The notes beneath the pieces were generated by a model, which saw nothing but the letters and a program-made list of their open reading frames with translations, searched no databases and was not told the DNA's origin. Positions 1-6,251 of a stretch of 9,238 nt of DNA are shown here, one piece after another (position 1 is the first letter of the stretch; each line of letters opens with the position of its first letter). Both the position numbers and the translations under genes were made by a program. This DNA comes from Bacteroidota bacterium (lineage in GTDB: Bacteria > Bacteroidota > Bacteroidia > Bacteroidales > WCHB1-69): assembly GCA_023459435.1 (NCBI GenBank), contig JAEWUL010000046.1, positions 1-9,238 of the forward strand. Direction: 5' to 3'.

Positions 1-329
1 ACATGATCTGCAAAATTCCATATAAATTTTGTGTTATTTTGGTTTTGATTGTACACCCCATTTGTATCTAAAAAAATGGCTTCTCCTGCAAATGTTACCG
101 TATCATGCAGACAAACCTGCATTTCAAAAGTGTCAGTTACTGGATGTGATGTCATCGCTTTATTCAGCTTCACAATAAATGGTTGACAAGTGTCAGAGAA
201 TGAGTAAAATGGAGCACTATTACTTCCAGTTAGGGGCTTCAGAATTTTTTCTGTTTCAAGACAATCTCCAAACAGAATAAAATTCAATAAACCAAAAATC
301 AAAATAAAAAAAAATTGTTTTATCATCAT
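1..329 (-). CDS. Secreted PKD-type protein, N-terminal part (runs off the left edge)
   Basis: Reading the minus strand from the ATG at 329-327 gives 109 complete codons with no stop before the window edge, so the gene is partial at its 3' end. The protein starts with two adjacent Met codons, then a Lys and a long hydrophobic stretch (about residues 5-21, rich in Phe, Ile and Leu), which is a typical signal peptide. The mature part has the spaced motif VCLHDTVTFAG (about 72-82), and the last residues read FIWNFADH, resembling the YxWdFGDG core strand of PKD domains. Large surface or adhesion proteins of this kind are common in Bacteroidota and often carry a T9SS tail, which would lie outside the window. 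A Bacteroidota promoter lies just upstream. The second ATG at 326-324 is an equally possible start. I infer a cell-surface role; no precise function can be given. Confidence 0.72.
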   Translation of the reverse strand, partial: MMIKQFFFILIFGLLNFILFGDCLETEKILKPLTGSNSAPFYSFSDTCQPFIVKLNKAMTSHPVTDTFEMQVCLHDTVTFAGEAIFLDTNGVYNQNQNNTKFIWNFADH

Positions 330-351
330 TTTCTCAATTTTAAATCAACGG

Positions 352-383
352 CAAATTTAATTTTTTTTTCTTACATAACAAAA
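352..383 (-). promoter_or_regulatory. Bacteroidota-type promoter for the minus-strand secreted protein gene
   Basis: On the minus strand a -33 element TTTTG (383-379) is followed by a 19-nt spacer and a -7 element TAAATTTG (359-352). This fits the Bacteroidota sigma-ABfr consensus TTTG / TAnnTTTG exactly. Transcription would start near 345, giving a short leader of about 16 nt before the ATG at 329, with no Shine-Dalgarno sequence. Confidence 0.6.
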
Positions 384-442
384 CTTTTATAAAAAAAATT
401 GAAAAAATATCAAAAAAGGAACAAGGAAAAAGCAACAGAAAG

Positions 443-474
443 CACATTAGCTTATAATCACATTAGCTCATTAT
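443..474. repeat. Tandem direct repeat, 2 x 16 bp, upstream of purE
   Basis: Two adjacent 16-bp units, 443-458 and 459-474, share the first ten bases CACATTAGCT and 14 of 16 bases overall. The second unit ends 4 nt before the -7 element of the purE promoter, so the pair covers the -33 region, where no clear TTTG is seen. Position and spacing (about one and a half helical turns) suggest a binding site for a regulator or activator. The function is inferred from position only. Confidence 0.6.
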
Positions 475-478
475 TTCG

Positions 479-486
479 TATTTTTG
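479..486 (+). promoter_or_regulatory. Putative purE promoter -7 element
   Basis: TATTTTTG at 479-486 fits the Bacteroidota -7 consensus TAnnTTTG and lies 27 nt before the purE ATG, giving a predicted leader of about 20 nt. No good -33 TTTG or TTG sits 17-21 nt upstream; the tandem 16-bp repeat occupies that position. The weak -33 may mean dependence on an activator. The leader is A-rich without a Shine-Dalgarno sequence, as usual in this phylum. Confidence 0.55.
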
Positions 487-513
487 CAATTCAATTTTAA
501 ATATTAAAAAATT

Positions 514-984
514 ATGACCAAAAAAGTAATCATCATCATGGGGTCTAAAGCAGACCTGGAGTGGGCCAACAAGATTAGTGCCGTATTAAATAATTTCGAC
601 ATTGACGTAGTGATCCGAATTGCATCGGCTCATAAAGTTCCGTTAAAATGTTACCAATTGATCAAAGATTATGAAAAAGAGCAGGTGGTGTTTATCACAA
701 TAGCAGGGATGAGTAATGCTTTGAGCGGGTTTACCGATGCTCAAACCTATTGTCCGGTGATCGCTTGTCCACCATACAGTGATAAATATGGCGGTTCAGA
801 TCTCTTTTCCAGTATCAGAATGCCATCCGGAGTAGCCCCAATGACGGTAGTTTCTCCAGAAAATGCGGCATTAGCAGCTGCTAAAATCATCGGATTGGTG
901 TATCCTGAAGTAAGAGAAAAAATTTCTCAATACCAGGATAAAAAAAGAGCTGAAATCGAAGAAGCAGATCAACAATTGAACTAA
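514..984 (+). CDS. purE: AIR carboxylase, class II PurE-like (purine biosynthesis)
   Basis: A cytoplasmic enzyme of de novo purine synthesis that forms 4-carboxy-5-aminoimidazole ribonucleotide (CAIR). The 156-residue length is normal for a stand-alone PurE. The N-terminal MGSKAD loop (9-14) corresponds to the family GSxSD phosphate-binding loop, with Ala13 in place of the usual Ser. The active-site segment is SAHK (38-41); class I enzymes have SAHR here. The following loop IAGMSNALSG (63-72) and the segment SSIRMPSG (99-106) resemble the class II enzymes of animals and Treponema, not the class I loop AAHLPG. Class II enzymes carboxylate AIR directly with CO2 and do not need PurK; no purK is seen nearby. 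The start at 514 fits the usual short beta-strand before MGS. The gene appears monocistronic, with its own promoter upstream and a hairpin terminator after it. Family assignment is firm; class II is a strong inference from motifs recalled from memory. Confidence 0.93.
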   Translation: MTKKVIIIMGSKADLEWANKISAVLNNFDIDVVIRIASAHKVPLKCYQLIKDYEKEQVVFITIAGMSNALSGFTDAQTYCPVIACPPYSDKYGGSDLFSSIRMPSGVAPMTVVSPENAALAAAKIIGLVYPEVREKISQYQDKKRAEIEEADQQLN

Positions 985-1007
985 TCGTAAAAGGTGTAGA
1001 GTGGTAG

Positions 1008-1034
1008 ATAAAAGCAGAGAGCTTTTATATTTTT
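1008..1034 (+). terminator. Rho-independent terminator after purE
   Basis: A perfect 8-bp inverted repeat, ATAAAAGC (1008-1015) and GCTTTTAT (1021-1028), encloses a 5-nt loop AGAGA and is followed by ATTTTT (1029-1034). It lies 24 nt after the purE stop codon. The stem has only two G-C pairs, so efficiency may be moderate. The hairpin overlaps the region where the -33 box of the next promoter would be. Confidence 0.6.
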
Positions 1035-1036
1035 AG

Positions 1037-1044
1037 TACCTTTG
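1037..1044 (+). promoter_or_regulatory. Putative promoter -7 element for the nifU-ychF gene cluster
   Basis: TACCTTTG at 1037-1044 is an exact match to the Bacteroidota -7 consensus TAnnTTTG, 28 nt upstream of the NifU start. No clear -33 TTTG is visible 17-21 nt upstream, where the purE terminator stem lies. It is the only good promoter candidate seen in the intergenic spaces before the five closely packed downstream genes. Confidence 0.55.
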
Positions 1045-1072
1045 CAGATTCAAACTTTTTAAAAATAAATCA

Positions 1073-1321
1073 ATGGAAAATATGAGTTTAAAAGAACAGG
1101 TTATTGATATTATCGGACAACTTCGTCCATTCCTACAACAAGATGGTGGAGATATTCAATTTCTGGAGTTAACAGAAGATAACGTAGTTAAAGTCAAACT
1201 ACAAGGTGCTTGTGGGACATGTCCACATGCTAAAATTACGTTAAAAAACGGAGTAGAATCAACCATTAAAAAATATATCCCTGAGATACATAGTGTTGTT
1301 GACGAGAGTTTAGGTTTTTAA
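1073..1321 (+). CDS. NifU C-terminal domain protein, Fe-S cluster scaffold/carrier
   Basis: An 82-residue stand-alone NifU C-terminal (Nfu-type) domain. It contains the hallmark LRPFLQQDGGDIQFLEL (17-33) and the cluster-binding CxxC motif, Cys47-Gly-Thr-Cys50, in GACGTCPHAKITLKNGVE (45-62). Proteins of this family bind a [4Fe-4S] cluster, usually across a dimer, and pass it to client enzymes in the cytoplasm. The N-terminal IscU-like and ferredoxin-like domains of full NifU are absent, as is normal for this short type. The ATG at 1073 is 28 nt after the -7 element; an in-frame ATG at 1082 is an alternative start three codons later. The next gene, ychF, starts 15 nt after the stop codon, so the two are probably cotranscribed. 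The family is certain; the client proteins are unknown. Confidence 0.92.
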   Translation: MENMSLKEQVIDIIGQLRPFLQQDGGDIQFLELTEDNVVKVKLQGACGTCPHAKITLKNGVESTIKKYIPEIHSVVDESLGF

Positions 1322-1336
1322 TTATTACTTACGATT

Positions 1337-2434
1337 ATGGGATTAAAGTGTGGAATTATTGGGTTAACCAATAGTGGAAAAACGACATTGTTCAATTGTA
1401 TCTCCAATACAAAGGCGGCGATTACCGATTTTGCTTATAGTACGAATAAATCGAATATTGGGGTATGTAATGTTCCTGATCCAAGATTGGAGCATATCAA
1501 TACTTTTATTAAAGCGGAACGATTGGTATATGCCACCATGGATTTAGTGGATATCCCCGGTTTAGCAAAGGGGGCAAACCACGGAGAGGGGATTGGAAAT
1601 GGTTTTCTTGGTGATGTAAGGCTATGCGATGCTTTGATTCATGTACTTCGTTGTTTTGAAAATCCAAATCTGCCTCATGTCGAGGGTTCTCTGGATCCTG
1701 TCCGGGATATTGAAATTATTGATTTTGAGTTACAAGTGAAAGATCTGGAACAGATCGAACGCAAAATGCTCAAAGTGGAAAAAGCGATGAAAGTGGGTGA
1801 AAGAACCGCCAAAAGGGATTTTGAGGTATTGAACAAATGTAAAACACATATCGAAAGTTTTCAAAATATCAGAACCCTGGAACTTACAAATGAGGAGAAG
1901 GAGGTGATTGCGGACCTGCTGTTGCTTACCCAGAAGCCCCAGCTTTATGTTTGTAATGTAAATGATGAACATGCTGTTTCCGGAAATAGATATTCTGAAC
2001 AAGTTGCAGAATATTTGAAAGATAAAGAGGGAGAAATGTTGGTAATTGCAGGTAAAATTGAATCTGAGATTGCAGAACTGGATGATGAAGAGGAGCGAAT
2101 GGTGTTTCTGGAGGATGTAGGTTTGACAGAAGCCGGTGTTCGGAAAGTGATCCGATCAGCCTACAAACTGCTGAATCTGATCTCATTTTTTACAGTCGGG
2201 GGGAAAGAGAACAGAGCCTGGACCATCACCAAAGGGATGCTGGCACCTCAAGCTGCCGGCGCAATCCATAGCGATCTGGAAAGGGGTTTTATTCGTGCTG
2301 AAGTGATAAAGTATGATGATCTGGTTACTTTAGGATCAGAACTCAAATGTAAAGAGGCCGGAAAACTATCTGTGGAAGGAAAAACCTATGAAGTTAAAGA
2401 TGGAGATATCCTCCATATCCGTTTTAATGTTTAA
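1337..2434 (+). CDS. ychF: YchF/OLA1-family ATPase with diverged P-loop and switch I
   Basis: A ribosome-associated P-loop NTPase of the Obg/YchF family, 365 residues, matching E. coli YchF (363) almost without gaps at the N-terminus. Visible parts are the P-loop GLTNSGKT (9-16), switch I (about 31-43), the G3 motif DIPGL (72-76), the highly conserved GEGIGNGFL region (83-91), a coiled-coil insertion (about 130-190), a G4-like NVND (207-210), and a C-terminal TGS domain ending in DGDILHIRFNV. His114, reported as important for ribosome-stimulated ATPase activity in E. coli, is kept. The G4 motif is not NKxD, which fits the ATP preference of this family. Oddities: the usual GLPNVGKS is GLTNSGKT, the near-invariant FPFCTIEPN is replaced by FAYSTNKSN, and the redox-sensing Cys35 is Ser. 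The reading frame is intact. It sits between nifU and exported-protein genes, 12 nt before the next start. Confidence 0.93.
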   Translation: MGLKCGIIGLTNSGKTTLFNCISNTKAAITDFAYSTNKSNIGVCNVPDPRLEHINTFIKAERLVYATMDLVDIPGLAKGANHGEGIGNGFLGDVRLCDALIHVLRCFENPNLPHVEGSLDPVRDIEIIDFELQVKDLEQIERKMLKVEKAMKVGERTAKRDFEVLNKCKTHIESFQNIRTLELTNEEKEVIADLLLLTQKPQLYVCNVNDEHAVSGNRYSEQVAEYLKDKEGEMLVIAGKIESEIAELDDEEERMVFLEDVGLTEAGVRKVIRSAYKLLNLISFFTVGGKENRAWTITKGMLAPQAAGAIHSDLERGFIRAEVIKYDDLVTLGSELKCKEAGKLSVEGKTYEVKDGDILHIRFNV

Positions 2435-2446
2435 TATCATCATATC

Positions 2447-4087
2447 ATGAAACGTTTTTTATTAGTGCTTGCACTTTTTGGTCTGGGGTTTACCCTTTTT
2501 GCTCAAAACCCTACCTGTTATCGGGTTTATCTGAATAATAAAAACAATTCCACTTTCAGTGTTGACAATCCGGAAGCGTTTTTATCTCCCAGAGCAATTG
2601 CCAAAAAAGCACAATATAATATTCCAATAACAACACAGGATTTGCCTGTGAATCAGTCTTATCTCAATCAGATTTTAGCCTTTGACCCTACTATTCAGAT
2701 TTTAACCACTTCCAAATGGTTAAATACAGCAGTGATCTATTGCCCTAATAATGCGCATATACCTGGTATTCAAAATCTTGCATGCGTACAATATATTGTG
2801 CCTGTTGCCAATTATAATCTGAATACACCAAGAAATGGGATGCCTGAGTTAACGGGTGCCCCAGATAAATTTGATTTATCTCGAAGTAATAGTTTAAATT
2901 ATGGTGACAGTTATGATCAGATTAAAGTTCATCGTGGAGATTCCTTACACAATAGGGGTTTTCGTGGTGAGGGAATGTTGATTTGTATTTTAGATGCCGG
3001 TTGGGAAGGGTTTGACACACTTTCCCATTTTCAGAGTCTTTATACCAATGGGCAAATATGGGGAACCCGAGATTTAATCCCCGGAGTGAACAATGTTTAT
3101 TTCGGACATGGTCATGGGACGTCAGTAACCTCCATTATTGCGTCGAACATTCCTGATGCTTTGGTTGGAACAGCTCCAAATGCGAATTTTTTCTTTATCC
3201 GTTCAGAGAATCCCTGGAGTGAACAGTTGATTGAAGAGGATTTCTGGGTTGCCGGAGCAGAACTGGCAGATAGTCTGGGTGCTGATGTGATCAACTCATC
3301 TTTAGGTTATACTGTATTTGCAGATTTCCCGGAAGGGAATATGACTCCTCAGGATAATGATGGAATCACCGGAGTATCTTCTCAGGCTGCTACCATTGCA
3401 GGAGAAAAAGGGATTGTTGTTGTAATTAGTGCCGGAAATGAAAGGGATTCCAACTGGGGTTATATTGGCAGACCTGCGGATGCTATAGATGTGATATCAG
3501 TGGGTGCCATGAGTAAAGATAGTGTTATCGCCCCTTTTTCCAGTTTTGGACCCAGTGCGGATGGACGTGTAAAACCTGATGTTACATCAGTAGGATGGGA
3601 TACCTGGGTTTCCACTACCTATGGAGCTATTCTACAAGGAAACGGCACCAGTTATTCCGGACCTGTAATTGCCGGTTTGGCTGCTTGTTTGTGGCAAGCT
3701 TTGCCCCATCTGAATGCTGTCGAACTGATGCAAGAGATTCGTGAATATGGACATATTTACAATAACCCAGATTACGATTTTGGATACGGGATTCCAGATT
3801 TCTTTCAGGCATTTCTGGATAACAGTACTCGTGTTGCTTCATATAACCAAGAAAGATCCATTTATACTTTCCCAAACCCTGCTTTAGATGAGATCACCTT
3901 TCAATCTCTTCAGGGAAATATTATTGATATTCAAATATTTGATGTAACCGGGAAAAAGATTCTATCTTATGCTGCATCCAGTCAAGAGCAAATATCTATA
4001 CCTGTCAGTACATTAAAGGCAGGCCTCTACTTTGCCCATATTACCACCCAACAAAACCGTTCCACGATCAAATTTGTTAAAAGATAA
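2447..4087 (+). CDS. Secreted S8 subtilisin-like serine protease with T9SS C-terminal sorting domain
   Basis: A 546-residue exported serine endopeptidase. Residues 1-20 are a signal peptide ending in LFAQ. The segment after it (about 24-75, with YRVYLNNKN and FLSPRAIAKK) is a prodomain-like region often seen before Bacteroidota subtilases. The catalytic triad is complete: Asp183 in ILDAGWEG, His223 in GHGHGTSV and Ser402 in GTSYSGP. The oxyanion-hole Asn331 lies in ISAGNERD, and NSSLGY (283-288) is the usual substrate-binding strand. The last 75 residues, from about YTFPNPALDEITF (473-485) through IFDVTGKKIL to LKAGLYFAHI and FVKR, form a type A T9SS sorting domain, so the protein is expected at the cell surface or outside the cell. 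Its substrate is unknown. The stop codon overlaps the next start by one base (TAATG), implying translational coupling. Confidence 0.94.
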   Translation: MKRFLLVLALFGLGFTLFAQNPTCYRVYLNNKNNSTFSVDNPEAFLSPRAIAKKAQYNIPITTQDLPVNQSYLNQILAFDPTIQILTTSKWLNTAVIYCPNNAHIPGIQNLACVQYIVPVANYNLNTPRNGMPELTGAPDKFDLSRSNSLNYGDSYDQIKVHRGDSLHNRGFRGEGMLICILDAGWEGFDTLSHFQSLYTNGQIWGTRDLIPGVNNVYFGHGHGTSVTSIIASNIPDALVGTAPNANFFFIRSENPWSEQLIEEDFWVAGAELADSLGADVINSSLGYTVFADFPEGNMTPQDNDGITGVSSQAATIAGEKGIVVVISAGNERDSNWGYIGRPADAIDVISVGAMSKDSVIAPFSSFGPSADGRVKPDVTSVGWDTWVSTTYGAILQGNGTSYSGPVIAGLAACLWQALPHLNAVELMQEIREYGHIYNNPDYDFGYGIPDFFQAFLDNSTRVASYNQERSIYTFPNPALDEITFQSLQGNIIDIQIFDVTGKKILSYAASSQEQISIPVSTLKAGLYFAHITTQQNRSTIKFVKR

Positions 4088-6231
4088 TGAAAAGTTTCTG
4101 GCTTTTTATATTCTCTATACTCACCTTAACAATATCAGCTGCACCTCCACCACATGAAGGATTATGGCTCCCCTTGCTGATCAAAGAATTCAACTATAAT
4201 GAAATGAAAAGATCAGGATTGAAAATCTCTTCTGATCAGCTATATCATATCAATAATCCATGTATCAAAGATGCCATTGTTCAAATCGGAGAGGGAGAGG
4301 GATCCGGTTCTATTGTCTCAGATAATGGATTGCTTTTAACAACTTTTAATACTATTTTCCCTTATATTACTGAACTTTCCAAAGGGACAGAGAACATCCT
4401 TAAAAATGGATATTGGGCTAAAAACAACAATGAAGAGAGACCATGTCCCGGGTTGTCCGTTACATTCCTGAAAAGGATGGAAAATGTGACCAATGAAGTT
4501 TTAGGAGCAATTCCTCAAAATATTCCGGAGTATAAAAGAAAGGAGTTGGTTGAAAAAAAAATCAATAGAATGATCGGAAAATACCAGATTGGTTTGGAAG
4601 ATCAGGTTTCTATTGAGTCTTTTTGTTATGGAAATGAATACTATCTGGTTTATTTTCAAGAATATAAAGATGTACGTTTGGTGGTAGCTCCACCAGTGGA
4701 ATTGGCTCAGTTTGGTGGGGAACAGGAAAGTTGGATGTGGCCCCGTTATAATGCAGATTTCGCTTTACTTAGGATATACACTGCCCCCGACGGTTCTTCT
4801 GCTCCTTTTTCTCTTGAGAATATACCTTTAAATCCAAAATATTATCTTCCAATTAGTTTAAAAGGATATCAAGAAAACGATTTTACAATGATCTGGGGTT
4901 ATCCGGGTCGTACCAATCGTTTTATCAGCTCACCAGAAGTGAAATTCAGAATTGAACAAAATGCAAAAGCATTTGTTGAAGCCAGCTCTGCAATCCTGAA
5001 TCCTCTTAGAGATGGAATTCTTTCCAATGATACCATCAAAATCTATTATGGTGACTTATATCAATCAATTTCTAACCAGCAAATTAGGTATCTGGGGGAG
5101 ATCAATAATCTCTTTAGACTCAATCTCATCGATGAGGTTCAAAAAAGAGAGTCTCAAATGAATAGATGGGGACTTTTTCAAGATGATGATCCCATTTTTT
5201 TTGATTCTCTATATCAAAAAATGGAATCGGTTTTTTCCAATATCAATCTTGATTTGATGCGTGCTTATTGGTACGGAAATATCACACTACTCTCTTCCAG
5301 GTTTTTAATGTTGCCATACCAACTGAAAGAAGTGACACCAACACCCAAAACGGAAAAAGAGATTGAAATAATCATCAATGATTATCGTCAATGGATGAAA
5401 GGAGTTCATCGAGATCTTGAAAAGAAAATGATCCTATCATCCTTTAGTTTATGGCCAAAATTACCTGATCAGAACAAACCTAAAGTTGGACCATACATCC
5501 AAAAATATTTTAATAATGATCAAAAGGCTTTCTCTTCAGCTATCGTAGATAAATCGATTTTTTCCAGCGAAGAGTCCTTAAGGGAATTTTTAAAAGATCC
5601 TAAAATTAGTATATATCAAAAAGATCCCCTTTTAAGGTATTATCATGAGGTGATCAAGACAACACAAATGGGTGAAGTAGCGTATCAAAAATTAGAGCAG
5701 GATCTGGTTCCTCTGCAAAGAGAGTATGCGGGTATTATTTTGAAAATGAATCAAAAAGATCATAGATCTTTTTATCCGGATGCAAATCAGACACTTAGGG
5801 TTTCTTATGGGAATATTTCGGGTTATCAACCGTCTAATGCCATCTTGTATCATTATTATACCAATCATATCGGAATTTTAGAAAAAATCAAAGCGAAACC
5901 CAATGATCCGAATTATAGAATTCCCTCCTCATTAAAACAATTGTTTTTCGATCAGAGGTTCGGTAGTTACGAATATGAAGATGAATTGAGAATCTGTTTT
6001 ATTACAAATGCCGATTCCGGTATTGGAAGCAACGGAAGTCCCGTTTTAAACCAAAATGGAGCACTTATTGGATTAATGTTTGATACCAATAGAGAGTCCT
6101 TAGGTAATCATTATCTGTATCATTCCGAAGTCCATCGATCTATATGTTTGGATGTGAGGTACATGCTCTTTCTTATAGAACATTATGGTGGCGTTTCCTA
6201 TCTTTTTGAAGAGATGAATCTGATACAATAA
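4087..6231 (+). CDS. S46-family (DPP7/DPP11-like) protein, probable inactive pseudopeptidase
   Basis: A 714-residue exported protein of peptidase family S46, whose active members remove dipeptides from N-termini in the periplasm. Residues 1-19 are a signal peptide; there is no T9SS tail, so a periplasmic location is likely. Family landmarks are EGLWLPLLIKEFN (24-36), SDNGLLLT (78-85), FGGEQESWMWPR (209-220), the DF strand with Asp224 (catalytic Asp position), WGYPGRTNRF (270-279), a helical domain (about 330-580), and the C-terminal GSPVLNQNGALIGLMFD (650-666) and LDVRYMLFLIEHYGG. The catalytic His, normally in TNHHC, is missing: the sequence reads TTFNT (85-89). The catalytic Ser, normally in GGNSGSPV, is Asn649 in IGSNGSPV. 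The 714 codons contain no frameshift or stop, so the gene looks retained. It probably binds peptides or serves a structural role; other catalysis cannot be excluded. Coupled to the S8 gene by a 1-nt overlap. Confidence 0.9.
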   Translation: MKSFWLFIFSILTLTISAAPPPHEGLWLPLLIKEFNYNEMKRSGLKISSDQLYHINNPCIKDAIVQIGEGEGSGSIVSDNGLLLTTFNTIFPYITELSKGTENILKNGYWAKNNNEERPCPGLSVTFLKRMENVTNEVLGAIPQNIPEYKRKELVEKKINRMIGKYQIGLEDQVSIESFCYGNEYYLVYFQEYKDVRLVVAPPVELAQFGGEQESWMWPRYNADFALLRIYTAPDGSSAPFSLENIPLNPKYYLPISLKGYQENDFTMIWGYPGRTNRFISSPEVKFRIEQNAKAFVEASSAILNPLRDGILSNDTIKIYYGDLYQSISNQQIRYLGEINNLFRLNLIDEVQKRESQMNRWGLFQDDDPIFFDSLYQKMESVFSNINLDLMRAYWYGNITLLSSRFLMLPYQLKEVTPTPKTEKEIEIIINDYRQWMKGVHRDLEKKMILSSFSLWPKLPDQNKPKVGPYIQKYFNNDQKAFSSAIVDKSIFSSEESLREFLKDPKISIYQKDPLLRYYHEVIKTTQMGEVAYQKLEQDLVPLQREYAGIILKMNQKDHRSFYPDANQTLRVSYGNISGYQPSNAILYHYYTNHIGILEKIKAKPNDPNYRIPSSLKQLFFDQRFGSYEYEDELRICFITNADSGIGSNGSPVLNQNGALIGLMFDTNRESLGNHYLYHSEVHRSICLDVRYMLFLIEHYGGVSYLFEEMNLIQ

Positions 6232-6251
6232 ACTCAAAATACTTATTCGTC

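Noticed and set aside
355..420. A- and T-runs in the divergent intergenic region considered as a small RNA or terminator
   Set aside because: No G-C-containing inverted repeat is present; the runs are explained by AT-rich promoter DNA between divergent genes.
1730..2186. Two overlapping open frames on the minus strand inside ychF (1730-2002 and 1926-2186)
   Set aside because: They lie antisense to a well-recognised gene, have low-complexity Phe/Leu/His-rich translations, and show no domain, start region or promoter. They are shadows of ychF.
3112..3875. Minus-strand open frames inside the S8 protease gene (3112-3294 and 3627-3875)
   Set aside because: Antisense to conserved catalytic regions (His223 and Ser402), with no recognisable protein features.
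6190..6251. TATCTTTTTG near 6199 considered as a promoter for the GH3 fusion gene
   Set aside because: The spacing between TA and TTTG is too long for the TAnnTTTG consensus, and the 20-nt intergenic gap fits cotranscription better.
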